Notes under the pieces: model-generated
The model's database searches: none
The model's input: the letters and a program-made list of their open reading frames with translations, nothing else
Told to the model about the DNA's origin: nothing
Translations under genes and position numbers: made by a program
Shown here: positions 1 to 12,064 of the stretch, piece by piece
Layout of the letters: every line of letters starts with the position of its first letter
How positions within the stretch are numbered: the first letter of the stretch is position 1
Origin: Steromphala cineraria
Taxonomy: Eukaryota; Mollusca; Gastropoda; Trochida; Trochidae
Length of the DNA: 64,000 nt
NCBI GenBank assembly: GCA_916613615.1
Contig: OU744724.1
Coordinates: 32,075,452-32,139,451 of the forward strand
Direction of reading: 5' to 3'

Positions 1-236
1 TTTGGCCCTGTTAGAATTAAAAATGTTTGGCCCTGTTGGATTTTAAAATGTTTGGTCCTGTTAGACTTTACAATGTTTGGCCCTGTTAAGACTTTAAAAT
101 GTTTGGTCCTGTTATACTTTAAAATGTTTGGCCCTGTTAAGATTTTAAAATGTTTGGTCCTTTGGACTTTAAAAATGTTTGGTCCTTTGGACTTAAAAAA
201 TGTTTGGTCCTGTTATACTTTTAAATGTTTGCAGTC
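1..236. repeat. Minisatellite, ~25-28 bp unit, cut by the window start
   Basis: About nine diverged copies of a unit resembling TTTGGTCCTGTTAGACTTTA followed by AAATG. Units differ by small indels and C/T changes. The array runs off the left edge, so its full length is unknown. A 65-codon frame through it is a product of the repeat and not a gene. Confidence 0.85.
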
Positions 237-1200
237 CTGTTTAGTCTGAAATCTGTACTCAGTAACAACCCTTCATGTCAGTTCCACTGGTTACAAGTAA
301 AGCAACTAAGCAATAAATACACTTCCTATGGGTTGCAATACTAACCCTGTCTGCACACTAGATAAACATATAATGTCATATCTGGCATTTTGTCATAAGT
401 GCAACTATTATCACAGACTGTGTTAGACTGACTTATGTTTCTCATAATGAGGAAACAATGTTTATTTCAGGAAAAAGGATGCACTTTTCATAAATAGAAA
501 ATATACTTTATTTTGTTTTTGCAATTGCCAGTCTACACAAGACAAGCACCCCTTGAAGGTTGCCTGATAAAAACTACCAGTTTATTTTTAACATCTTTAT
601 TTCAGTTACTACTTTTTTCTATCAGTGCACCATGTATATTCAAATTAATCTTGGCAAAAGTGCATGAAAGATAGAACTATTTAAAGAAGCATAAAATATG
701 TGGGTGTATACTGAATTGAAAAAATATTCTCCTTCACACACTAGGTTTTGAAAATATTTAAATGACCATGATATCAATTAAAAAAACAAAACAATTTAAC
801 ATAAGGTATTTGTCAAATATTGCAATATTTCTCTGCATGCAAACAAAAATATTCACTTAATGCTAGGTCAGCATAACAAGCGCAGAAAGAGTCACATCAA
901 ATCAACTTTCATTCCAGCAAACACTTAAATACCTTTTTTGACATCAAAACAGGTCTCCTAGAAGACAATAATGTCTGGTGCCAACAGTGGGAGCATGATG
1001 GTATTTACAAGAAAATCAAAGTAAAGACTTGGCCCCGAGCCAGGAACATGGTACAGATCCTATCTATTAACTTAGCTCCACTGTAGTTAGTCACTGAACT
1101 GCATTTAATAGTGTCAATTATAGTTGGAGACTGACACATAAGTAGAAGGAAGTCTCTGGATAAAAAGGCAAGACTATCACAGCTCACATATTTCCTTCTG
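237..1200. other. AT-rich stretch, no feature seen
   Basis: No splice-bounded coding frame, RNA gene or clear repeat was found here. It separates the edge minisatellite from the 108-bp satellite. Confidence 0.5.
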
Positions 1201-1205
1201 CTTAC

Positions 1206-2178
1206 TTTGTCTTATTGTCTTCACCTGACATTAAATCAATTTGAAAGCAAATATTTTTGTTTCCAAGTAATGCTCATGTCATAAAAGAGGAAAATTTAGT
1301 CATTTTGCCAGAATTTCTTATTGTCTTCATCTGAGATTATCATCAATTTGAAAACAAATATTTTTGTTTTCCATGTAATGCTCATGTCATAATAGAGGAA
1401 AATTTAGTCATTTTGCCAGAATTTCTTATTGTCTTCATCTGAGATTATCATCAATTTGAAAACAAATATTTTTGTTTTCCATGTAATGCTCATGTCATAA
1501 TAGAGGAAAATTTAGTCATTTTGCCAGAATTTCTTATTGTCTTCATCTGAGATTATCATCAATTTGAAAACAAATATTTTTGTTTTCCATGTAATGCTCA
1601 TGTCATAATAGAGGAAAATTTAGTCATTTTGCCAGAATTTCTTATTGTCTTCATCTGAGATTATCATCAATTTGAAAACAAATATTTTTGTTTTCCATGT
1701 AATGCTCATGTCAAAAAAGAGGAAAATTTAGTCATTTTGCCAGAATTTCTTATTGTCTTCATCTGAGATTATCATCAATTTGAAAGCAAATATTTTTGTT
1801 TTCCATGTAATGCTCATGTCAAAAAAGAGGAAAATTTAGTCATTTTGCCAGAATTTCTTATTGTCTTCATCTGAGATTATCATCAATTTGAAAGCAAATA
1901 TTTTTGTTTTCCATGTAATGCTCATGTCAAAAAAGAGGAAAATTTAGTCATTTTGCCAGAATTTCTTATTGTCTTCATCTGAGATTATCATCAATTTGAA
2001 AGCAAATATTTTTGTTTTCCATGTAATGCTCATGTCAAAAAAGAGGAAAATTTAGTCATTTTGCCAGAATTTCTTATTGTCTTCATCTGAGATTATCATC
2101 AATTTGAAAGCAAATATTTTTGTGTTCCTAGATGCTCATGTCATAAAAGAGGAAAATTTAACCATTTTTGTCAGAATT
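1206..2178. repeat. 108-bp tandem satellite, about nine copies
   Basis: The marker GAATTTCTTATTG recurs at 1311, 1419, 1527, 1635, 1743, 1851, 1959 and 2067, exactly 108 bp apart. The outermost copies are diverged. Inner copies fall into two homogeneous blocks: the earlier ones carry TCATAATAG with GAAAACAAAT, the later ones TCAAAAAAG with GAAAGCAAAT. The unit is AT-rich with no coding frame. Block-wise variants point to local amplification or gene conversion of short runs of units. Confidence 0.95.
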
Positions 2179-2611
2179 TCAAAGAGTTTTTGTATTCTTG
2201 AGTTGTAATTGTTACCTTGTTTAAGCAAATCTCTTTTCAAATCTAAACTTAATATTCATATGCTTGACTTAATTTATCAAAAAATCATTTCCTCAAAAGA
2301 AGGCTTCTAGAAATGGTAATATCAAGTTGATACCATGTCTCTTTTGGTTGAGTTTAGGTGATGCAGGAAGAGAAATGTGTGGGGACATGAAGTAACAAAC
2401 TCACATACAGTTAAAAGGTGTTAGGATTTGGTAAGTTTCCTTGATGTGTCACTAATAATATTGAAAATGATGATGCACGAGAGGCAGAGAAACCAGTCCG
2501 GTTTGCAAGGATTGGACCTGATACTCAATAAACACTACAAATATAGATGTACAGGTTATTTGACAGTGCATTGACTATCAATGATGTGTCAAAAATCATA
2601 TTTTGTAAAAT

Positions 2612-2706
2612 CCATGGTGGCAATTGTCCTAAGTAGGAATTGAAATATAACTGGGTGGGAATTGTCCCCGGTGGCAATTGTCCCGTAGGCAATTGCCCTA
2701 GATCCG
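2612..2706. repeat. Dispersed repeat with GGCAATTGTCC motifs
   Basis: The motif GGCAATTGTCC or close variants occurs four times within about 90 bp, each nearly palindromic around CAATTG. This looks like the end of a nonautonomous transposable element, but no second terminus was found. Confidence 0.5.
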
Positions 2707-3064
2707 TCACAATAAGGGCTTCATATACGGTTGAATAGGAAACAAAAGACTATTTTACATAAGAAGGCCATAATACACCCTACATATAAGGTTGTATGAG
2801 ACAAAACCAGACTTGCTTGCAAGGAAACAAAACAATTTGTCACATTAGTGCTACAAAACCAGATTAGTAGGATAAAAAAACAGTATCACAATGAACACTA
2901 TCATCACTGATCTACATGAGACAAAAGACTAGTTTGCAAGGAGGATTTCTAACAACAAGCCCAAACAAAATACTGATCCAAAGACTGGCAAGTCAAATTT
3001 GCCAGTGGGAGTCCAATGTGAGATGAGTGACACGTGACACAAAGCTCCTGATGTGTGTCGGTCA

Positions 3065-3124
3065 CCCGAGTCCGTGTCTTGCACCGTTGCCTCCCGAGTC
3101 CGTGTCTTGCACCGTTGCCTCCTG
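3065..3124. repeat. 28-bp direct duplication
   Basis: CCCGAGTCCGTGTCTTGCAC and the following bases are repeated at 3065 and 3093, identical over the unit and more GC-rich than the surroundings. Confidence 0.85.
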
Positions 3125-3310
3125 ACGTCTGTACCTGTCATCTACATAGGAGTTTGGTTACACAGTCCTATTTCTCATATACACCTTGTAACAGGATACT
3201 CTTATAGGTAGAAGGTCTTTAACCATTACAAGTGATGTCATTTTTCTTAAAAAGTCAGCTGTGACCTATAAAAGATACATCATTCTTTATATGATGAGGT
3301 TAATGTATCG

Positions 3311-3400
3311 ATAGTATTAATGAAACTTGTTTCAATGCAGGGAGAAGGTCTAAGCCATTGTGGCTAGGTATTGTAATGAAACTTGCGAGCGTCTGCTGCA
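3311..3400 (-). repeat. Degenerate fragment of a tRNA-derived SINE (middle part)
   Basis: The stretch with 'gcagggagaaggtc', 'ccattgtggcta' and 'gtaatgaaacttgcgag' aligns with the central part of the full-length SINE copies at 34,523 and 50,512. Head and tail are missing. Confidence 0.6.
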
Positions 3401-3563
3401 GTAGTGTGACTGCATTGAAGTAATCTGATTAGGAAAGTCCTGAAGGGTTAAAACTGTAGACATTTAAATCTGAGATCATGCACAATATGCTTATATCAAC
3501 ACCATTATTATTATTTTTATAAACTTCACAAAAATAGAAATATCAAAATTTTGAAAATATATA

Positions 3564-3667
3564 CAGATGATCACGGATATAACATATAATTTAGTTCGCT
3601 ATATCGTTTGGCCGCCATGCAAAAGGCTTTTCTATATCTGATTTTTCGCTATATCCGAGTTCTTCTG
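3564..3667. mobile_element. Short pogo/Tigger-like MITE flanked by TA
   Basis: It begins CAGATGATCACGGATATAAC and ends GCTATATCCGAGTTCTTCTG, imperfect inverted ends, with TA immediately outside on both sides. Terminal CAG..CTG with TA duplication fits the Tc1/mariner-pogo group. At 104 bp it cannot code for a transposase. A second, half-preserved copy lies at 6,707. Confidence 0.65.
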
Positions 3668-3687
3668 TACTATCCTTCATTATGTAT

Positions 3688-3841
3688 ATAGAGGTTATCA
3701 TGAGAGTGTGTTTTGGGATCGTAAATATCCTGCATCAGGAATAAACATTGTATTTTGCGAGCCTTGGCGAGCTAAATACATAGTGTTTATTCCTAATGCA
3801 GGATATTTACGATCCCAAAACACACGAGCATGATAACTTCT
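3688..3841. repeat. Foldback element, arms ~65 bp
   Basis: The left arm containing TTTTGGGATCGTAAATATCC is matched in reverse complement by GGATATTTACGATCCCAAAA on the right. The arms extend over CTGCAT..AGGAATAAACA and over GTTATCATG at the outer edge. The short centre reads 'gcgagccttggcgagc'. The arms differ at few positions, so the structure is fairly young. Confidence 0.8.
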
Positions 3842-4325
3842 TTATCATACAATGTCATTTTAAAATTTAATTCGAAAAATGCCTGATAATACCATATTAA
3901 TATTTGAATATTTTTGTAAGATTCGCGCATTGATATATGCAAATGAATAGAGCAATGACTCTGACGGTGAATTGACAAAATATAATTCCTCCTTATATAT
4001 GCCATTTTTGCCGTCTGAGTTATTTTGTTACGACTCCAAAGTTTTGAAATTTTTAAAAATCTATAAAATACGATGATTTTAAAAATTAGACACATTTTAA
4101 ATGGTCTTTGGCGGGATCGAACTGACGTTCTTTAATCCGACGTCATCGAGAGGACGAGTCAATCTCACCAAGGGGCAAGAGTTGCTTCCCTTCGCCTACG
4201 TGACAATAGCAGCTTGCGTTGAGACAGCGATTGAACGAACATTGATTGCCGGAGAGCTAAACTAGATGATAGTCTGTGGATTTCCGAATCCAAACTAAAC
4301 AATATTAAAGTAAAGAACACCGAAG

Positions 4326-4373
4326 ATGGGTAATGACGTGTTTGAACATGAGACTGAACTGCCTTTGGTACCT
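4326..4373 (+). CDS. Candidate first coding exon of an unidentified gene
   Basis: ATG at 4326 opens 16 codons, MGNDVFEHETELPLVP, that end exactly at a strong donor (CCT followed by GTAAGT). The preceding ~230 bp are more GC-rich than the neighbourhood and include a CRE-like CCGACGTCATCG near 4138, as a promoter and 5' UTR might. The peptide is acidic and matches no family I recognise. No following exon could be found, so the gene call rests on start, codon quality and donor only. It could be a chance ORF next to a cryptic donor. Confidence 0.35.
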
Positions 4374-6700
4374 GTAAGTAAAATTGTTCAGTCGGTTTCA
4401 TTCAAATCGTGATGACAGTGTTTTAGCACTGCTAAGTCATACATATGGCTAAAGACCCATACAGTTTTGTTGTTATTTCTTAGATTAATGTTTATGCAAT
4501 GTATCATTCATATTGTAATGCCTCTCTCCGTTACTAAAAGCGTTCAAAATGTTAACGCTTGTGACGTCATCTGAATTTTCGAAAGAAGTTCCGACCTTGA
4601 CCTTTGAAATTTGCATCGGTATCCGTATATGACCCTTAGCCACGCCCAACGGATATCGAAAATATCCGTTGGCTTTATTATGCCGAGAACACTATCCATT
4701 GTATGATAAATCCTGATATCAATCACAAACGTCATCCATAAATGAAATCCATAAATCAACTTGTGATGTATAAAGATATATTCTACTCAGAATCATAACA
4801 CGATTGCAAAAGACCTGTTAGTTTAAATTTTACACTAGAAATTCATCAAGCAAAGAACTGACTTCAGGAGCTTTACGAGTGTACCTAGGTAATACGTAAA
4901 CTATTCTCAACAGAATACAAACAGTTTCTGATCTGCTTTCATGACCATTAGGAAAAGAAATGAGCATTAATCTTAAGTTAATAGTCTAGTGTTGATTGGA
5001 ACATAATGGCTTGTTGTATAACCTTCGCCTAGTGCAATGACGTAACCAAGAAAACGCAAGACTTCTTAATGTCATTCTTTAAGTTACTTCAAATGTCAGT
5101 TTTACCAAGATAAACATGCAAATGGATGTTATTGGCATTAAATCAAACCTAATCCTGTAATAGAAAAGGCTTTGAGCCATAGCTTTTATTAAATCAAAAA
5201 GATATTCTTTTGAAAAATTGAAGTTTAATCTTATTGTTCATATTCACTATTTAATGAGAAATTCAATTGCAATGAAACCTTATATCCCCTTCGACAATTC
5301 TTAATCTGATTACCAGTATCTGTCAACTAAAACAAGCTTCAACAACAAATAAATTATATCTACAAATTAAATGTAGATCAGATGGTGATACACCATTCTC
5401 ATTTGATCATCAACATCTATCACAGGTCACTATCTAAAAGATAATCAGTGAAAATCTTATTGCCCTTGCAAACTCCAGTGTTTATAAAATGATGTAGTGC
5501 AACTGTAGAGTACATTTGTGTATTGGTCAGCTGCTGGCCCCTTAAGCCAGTCATCCAGACCCATAGCAAAAATATTCAATTGTTGACCAACCAAGTGTAG
5601 AAAAGTATAGCAAGTCTGGATTACTCAGCTCTATATAAAGCATCTTCTGGACTAATTTTTTTATAATACATAATTCGTCAAATTGTCAAAATTTTAAATA
5701 AATATATTCTGAGACTAATTGTAGGTCCGGCCACTCTCTTTTGGTTTAAATCCTGGTAGAACACCATAAAATATTGACTTTTTCCATAAACTGTGATGAG
5801 CCTGCCATCATTTCCCAGAAGGAAAGAAAATAATATCTACATGACAAGCCTCTTATTTTCCATTATCCTTATTATATATTCCTATCGGTGAGAATATCAT
5901 GATTATACTTTAAAATCCATGTCAATAAATTGCAGGCTGACGCATAATGTTCTTGTGAAAAGGTCAAACTGAGAGAGAACAACACAGATTTGCATATAAA
6001 GATATACCTTGTTGTTCATTTTTTATAATTACATTGTTTATTTTGATTTCTTTTGCAATATTTTGTTTAATGGATGAAATGAATTAACAACAAAAAGTAG
6101 TCATCTAAAAGAACGATGTAAATGAAGTTCTCAGTATATGCTTGTAGAAAGTCCTGGTCATTTACGATGGTGAAGAGTTGTCATTCCTAAAAGTCAAATT
6201 GGTAGGGGAAGTTTCATTGAAAAAAAGAATTATTTTTTTCATTGAGATTATATATTTTAATCACTTAATATTGCAACAATAAAGATCAAATGTTAACCAA
6301 AACCTTCAAGTTGGTCTTGGAATATTCTGTTTTGCTTAAGTCCAACATCAGAGAACATAACTAATATTAGTCAGCGAAGTGAAAACATTATGAACATAAA
6401 AGAAAAATTGTTGACCTCAAAGGATAAGATTTAATCAATCTCATAAGAAGGAAGTAAATATTGATTTCATTTTATCATCAATTCATTTATCTTTTCCTGT
6501 GCCATGATTTTGCAATGATCAAAAGAATACTGGTTAAAACAAAAACAGTCATTTAATGAAAATACTCTATAAATTGAAAGCTTCAGGCAAAAGAGAATGA
6601 TAAAGATCTTAGACAAATAAACCAATTTGATATCTATGTTTTTAAAAAGGATAAGCTTTTCATGTTCATGTTTTGTACAAAAGGTATTTGCAAAGAATGA
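4374..6700. other. AT-rich, no recognisable feature
   Basis: If the exon at 4,326 is real this would be its first intron. No coding exon, repeat array or RNA gene was recognised. Confidence 0.4.
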
Positions 6701-6706
6701 TAAATA

Positions 6707-6860
6707 CAGTAGAACTCGGATATAACGAACTCCAAGGGACCAAAGAATTTAGTTCGCTATATCCGGTGTTCGCTATTCACATATAATTTTAATGATATTA
6801 TATAGGGACGGGACTTGAAAATTTGTTCGCTATATCCAAGTGTTCGCTATATCCAAACTA
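6707..6860. mobile_element. Pogo-like MITE fragment (CAGTAGAACTCGGATATAAC end)
   Basis: TA at 6705-6706 is followed by CAGTAGAACTCGGATATAAC, then three 'TTCGCTATATCC' repeats. It shares this end with the 3,564 element. The right terminus is not preserved. Confidence 0.6.
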
Positions 6861-9374
6861 TAACTCAAACAACAGCAAAAATAGGTTAACGTAGTAAACA
6901 AATTTCATATGAATGCAAAAATGTTTGAGTACATTAACAAATAATGTCCTTGTTTAACAGAAACGTTAATTTTACATTCCATAGCTTTTTTAATCCAAAC
7001 CTTTTTCATCATCAGATGATAAATTCAATTGAGAGACATAAGAAACAATTTAGAAAAACAAGCATGAAAATCAATAAGCACCATCTGTAACAGTGATACT
7101 GATACTGATCTATAACACCTACAGGCAATACACAAAGTATAATGATATAGATAAGGAGCTGTATATTTCCGCTTGGTGACTGTTAGCTCCAGGCGTTTGT
7201 GTGTCACTCATAAAATGTTTCTATTATTGAGTTCTTGTGATTTAAGGTCTTTTGAGAAGTGTATAGGCTGGCAGGTTACAAGGGTCTAAATGAATCATGA
7301 GTATGTCTGATGCAGCTGCTACTGCAGGTATTACTGGAAGAAAGCCTCAATCCATGATTTGATCATAAGTAGTGTAAACCTGTGTATATTGACTTTCAAT
7401 CAATATTGAAAACCTGGTGATGTTAAAATTCAAAACATAAGGGAGAAAGCCTTATGAATCATTTAAACTCAGCATTTTGGTAAAACCTGAAATGGATATT
7501 TGGCATTTATTCTAGTTCATTGAATCAATTTTAATAATACAGCTTTCTCCATCATCCGAAAGATTGTAGAAGAGTTCTCTATTTCAAATGAAGCATTATC
7601 TTAGGGAGTTGAACTATTCATCATTTCTTACATAAAGATCCACCCAAGCATCAACTAGACAATTTGAATAAGCGTAGAGAGTAGGTTAATGTTGTTAAGA
7701 AGTGTTGTTTGCGCCTCTGTTGCTTATACTAGATTCTACTACAAGCAGAATTGGCACTATGCCTTGGCACACATACCTCTTCGTTTGTAATCTTTTCAGT
7801 AGTTGGCTAATTATTTTAGATAATGATAGGCTCGGCAAGTCATATTACCATGATACATAAGTAATTACTTATCATAGAATCTGTGTCCACTTCACTGTTC
7901 ATCACTGCAATTTGGACATAGGAAACAGTTGCACTAATGATTTCATCAGCTTCTGCAGCTAGCTAGTGTTTACACTTTAGCTGATGAAAATATTTATGAA
8001 ACAATTCCAAAATGGTCTTATTAGTGGGTGTTAGCAGTGTTTAAAATAAGCGTAGACCCGTAGGTCAAACGTCAACACTTATTCACATGAGCCCACACTA
8101 TTCAATATCTTCAGGTCCTCATAGGGTCAAAGTTTTTTTGTTCTTTTCTAACAATACTTGCAGTGAGACATATTTCCTTGCCAAACCTAACTATAACTAT
8201 CACTCTAAACTGATAACAGTGTTGTGTAATTATAACATGCTTATACCAAGAATATTATTATTTGAGAATAAGTGAAAATCAGTACTGATAACGAATGCCG
8301 ACAGTTACAGAGTTGGGCCCACAATTTTTCCTATCTGCGGGTCCTTATTGACAAGCAGTTTTTTATGCTTATTTCAAATACTGTAGGTTAGGGGGAGGGC
8401 CCATGGATCTGCAACAGTTTGTCCTAATTTTATGAAGACTGTCCCTTTAACATAACATGTAGTGAGAAGTGCTTGGTGCATGTTTCTATAACATCCTGTG
8501 CTAGTGGGAGTTGTTTTCTAGACCTTGTTGTAATGATCATCTCAGCTCAGCATTTCAAAGAGTTAAAAAGAGTTAAACAAGCCTTGTTATCTTACTTAAA
8601 AAATGCTGTCACTTTTTTTTTATATTCAGATTTTACTGCATGAGCACGTTGTCTGCTTATAACTAGTTTTACCTTAAGTCAAAGTTATCATTTACTTATA
8701 GATATCTTTGTTGTACATCTTGAACGTTTTATTGACTGAGGTCATTAATGCAAGCAAAATGTTGCACATGAACATGAAGATGACCACAGTGGACTTCACA
8801 TTCCATGTTTATTTCCCTTTGGCCTATACCTTCTCAATATCAATCGCTTTTAGCAAACATAACCATAGTCATATCAATACATATTTATCATAAATTGAAA
8901 TAAAACAAAGTCGATTCTTTTGGACACAAAAGTAAATAATCTGGTAAAAATTACCCATTTTTAGATGAAGAATTTGAAACACAAGATAAAACAAAAGCAA
9001 GTCTTTTAAACTATGGCCAGTCTAGCTTGTCTCTTTCTGATACAAGAGTCTTTATTATTGTCAAGCGAGTAGAAACAAGTCACCGAGACCATACACTATA
9101 TAAAAACAAATAACTAAACAGAATCGGGTGAATAAAAAACAACATATAGATTTCATTAGTATAATCAGATTATCACTAAATAGCTCTAGCATAAGACAAA
9201 GTAGATTGTAAAATAGCAACAATGAGATATACAATGCTAATCGCAAGCCCTTTTAGCTTCAAGTTAAATATTCATGACATTGACTCTTTCACTGTTTGCA
9301 CTTCACTGCTAATTAATGCTCTTAAGTACCTGACAAACCACAAAGCTAGGATTCTTCTGAAGCAATCTTAGTAC

Positions 9375-9690
9375 ATCCTTGAATAAACGCCTGCCTCGAA
9401 TAAACGCTGGCCTCGTTGAAATAAATAATCGCCTGCCTTGATTGCCCGGTTTGATTGAGCATTGTGAACAAACTTTTGGTTATCACCTTTCTAAGTACGC
9501 CCAACATACATGTATTACTGAATGTATAACAATTGATAAGAGACTTTATTCCAATGTTCACAACAATAAAGTTCCATTGAATAAATTGAAGATGGTTTTG
9601 TTTCATTTTAATTTCAAAATGCATTCATATAGCATGCCATTGAACAGAATAACCTGCCTCAAATAATCACCTGCCTTGAATAACCTCTTC
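9375..9690. repeat. Dispersed repeat with CCTGCCTCGAATAAACG motifs
   Basis: Motifs such as GCCTGCCTCGAATAAACG cluster at 9,380-9,440, and related ones (CCTGCCTTGAATAACC) at 9,650-9,690. The paired clusters look like the subterminal repeats of one nonautonomous element about 300 bp long. Open frames inside it are not gene-like. Confidence 0.45.
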
Positions 9691-9832
9691 TGGATTCTTC
9701 TATCCTAAAACTAGAAATTCGACGAATAGGTATGTGACGGTCTATTTCTTGTAAAACTTACAACCCCTGAAGCAATTTCTTTAGATGTAAAGTCTACAGT
9801 ATCAAAGATTACATAAAGGGCATTGGGCCATT

Positions 9833-9990
9833 GATTCAAACAATCGAGAATTTATTATTCTCAAAAACCATCACAACATGTCATAGATTCAAACAATCTA
9901 GAATTTATTATTCTCAAAAACCATCACAACATGTCATAGATTCAAACAATCTAGAATTTATCATCCTCAAAAACAATCACAACATGTCAA
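9833..9990. repeat. 53-bp tandem repeat, three copies
   Basis: GATTCAAACAATC recurs at 9833, 9886 and 9939, a 53-bp period. The copies are nearly identical and the third is the most diverged. A 96-codon frame crosses it only because the repeat lacks stops. Confidence 0.9.
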
Positions 9991-10708
9991 CTATCTACAG
10001 TCAGCTTCTCTTGGATGGTAGTGAAAAAAAAACACTTTATTATAGACAAACACATGTAGCTAAGCAATCCATCAGACACGTTAAGCCTCCTAAATTTATT
10101 AATGGAAACAGAACAAAATAAATCATATGATAATTGCTTAGTTCATTAAGATGAATATCTGAATAACACAACTTTACATATAGAGAGAGTCACTTTTGTC
10201 CTACACAATACATAAAGCTTCATGAATATCTAAAATGAACAGATGTTCAAATATACACTTAGTCTTGTGCTTCAGGCTTATGATCATCCGAACTTTTTAC
10301 CAATTTCAATTCAATACATATTATTTCGGTTTTGTAGGCCATTGGTCCATGCACAATTTGAATAAAATTCACAAATAATACCATTATGCATGAAATTATT
10401 TCTATTCAAACCTAAATCCTGGTTCATAATGGGGTGATAATAAAACACTATCAATCACAGATGGGGGGGGGGGATGTTGGAAATATCCGGTTGTGTGTCA
10501 ACTAATAACTTTATCATCACAATGAATATAAATAACCCGCTACAAATTTTAGAAAAAAAATTTTATGTTAAATATATTACATCCAATTTGAAATAAGTTA
10601 TTACCCGTTTCCCTCATAGAGTTCCTTAAATAGATTCTATATTGAACACAAGCAAATCTGTAAAATGACAATTTATAGACTTACACAAAAGTGATCATTA
10701 TCCCTTAC

Positions 10709-10838
10709 GCTTTGGCCATCTGTGATATTGTCAATGAAACCCAAAGCTGCAATTGATTGGAATGTACAGTTACGAGCCACACCCATCAACTGCTCTTTAG
10801 TGCCCTCTTCTGACATTGCTAATGATGTAGTTTCCTCT
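10709..10838 (-). CDS. Candidate start exon of an unidentified minus-strand gene
   Basis: On the minus strand an acceptor (ttttccag) is followed by 22 nt and then an ATG at 10816 opening 36 codons. These run to a strong donor (AGC followed by GTAAGG), in phase 0. The peptide begins MSEEGTKEQLMGVARNCTF and ends GFIDNITDGQS. Codon use is even and protein-like and the splice sites are good, unlike the many AT-rich ORFs nearby. The frame is also open upstream of the ATG to the acceptor, so this could be an internal exon. A donor near 14,265 could supply a 5' UTR exon. I do not recognise the family and found no further exons. Confidence 0.5.
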
Positions 10839-11078
10839 CTGGAAAAGTTTCAAAGCCTTACGTAAAAAAAATCTTTGCATAAACACAAATTAATTAGCCA
10901 GTGATAATATTACAAATGTTACGCTTCTATTCAATATCAAAGTATGAACAGATAAAGATGACCAAACCTAGTCCAGATAAATTCCAAATATCTCATCTTG
11001 GAGTAATTTGAACAAACAAAACCTGACCAAGATGATGAACCTTTCACTAATGATTCATATGGAGTTATCCGCACAGCC

Positions 11079-11250
11079 TTAAAGGGACCATTCAAGCGGG
11101 GTATTTTTTGTGGAAACAAAATTCAGGAGGAATTCCTATTTACAGTTATATATGATTTTTACATGATAATTTCACACTAAAATTTGTATGTTTGTATGAT
11201 AAGCATTTTAGTTGTTAAAAATTTGACAATTTGACTTGTTGTTCAGGGGG
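11079..11250. mobile_element. MITE family C, left half (TTAAAGGGACC end)
   Basis: It starts TTAAAGGGACCATTCAAGCG and continues through 'ggggtattttttgtgga', 'caaaattcagga' and 'aatttgacaatttgac', matching the complete copy at 20,222-20,453. The right terminus is absent. Confidence 0.65.
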
Positions 11251-11829
11251 TCTGGACCCCCCTTTTGAAAATCAGTTATAGATTTAAGTCAATCCCTCCC
11301 CCAAAAGCTAGCTGCGACAATATCCACCAACAGTTCAAAAGTCACCAAGGACAAATGCCACCATGTCTTCAGAATGGCTTCAAACACACTTGTGACAGAT
11401 ATGTTACCAAGTCATATAAAGTTATGAAACATTAATGGACAACGGTATATAATCCAAGATGACATTTCTCCCTGGTGTGTTTTATCAGTGGTTTTTGCCC
11501 TTGAACAGTCAACACAGTAACAACACATTAATCTTATGTCATTATAATCCCACCCTCCCATTTCATAGAGATATAGCCAGAGTTCAAACTCCTTACTGGC
11601 AAGCTGGGCTAGGGGTTTAAAATCTAACCAGCCACCAAAAACTCTATAATGTGTAGGCATTTAGTATATCGCCATGTATCTAATATGAAAGCCAGGCAGG
11701 CCTCTTCTCCAAGCACAATTTAAAATTACCAGTTGACTGGAACCTTGTGCAATGCTCAATATAGCCAACTATTGGTCAGTGTGTTGTATAGAGAGTATGA
11801 TTTGGTCACTTATCAATTATGATATGCCA

Positions 11830-12064
11830 TTAAAGGGGGTCTCCAACTTTTAATTTTTAACTTCCAGTGTTTTATTAGCGAGGCCCTCTCCGACCCTCTC
11901 GGGGCCTCGCTAATAAAACACTGGAAGTTAAAAAAATAAAGGGGGTCTCCAACTTCTAATTTTTAACGTCCAGTGTTTTATTAGCGAGGCCCTCTCCGAC
12001 CCTCTCGGGGCCTCGCTAATAAAACACTGGAAGTTAAAAATTAGAAGTTGGAGACCCCCTTTAA
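11830..12064. mobile_element. Double foldback element with TTAAAGGGGGTCTCC ends
   Basis: The ends are TTAAAGGGGGTCTCCAACTT and its reverse complement. Inside are two tandem hairpins, each with arms 'cttccagtgttttattagcg' and 'aggccctctcc' meeting at a GACCCTCTCGGGG centre. The repeat arms are almost identical. TTAA at both edges suggests a TTAA target site. A partial relative lies at 44,441 in RTRAF intron 5. Confidence 0.85.

Noticed and set aside
1206..2178. CRISPR-like regular repeats
   Set aside because: The whole 108-bp unit repeats without unique spacers, and the genome is eukaryotic; it is a satellite.
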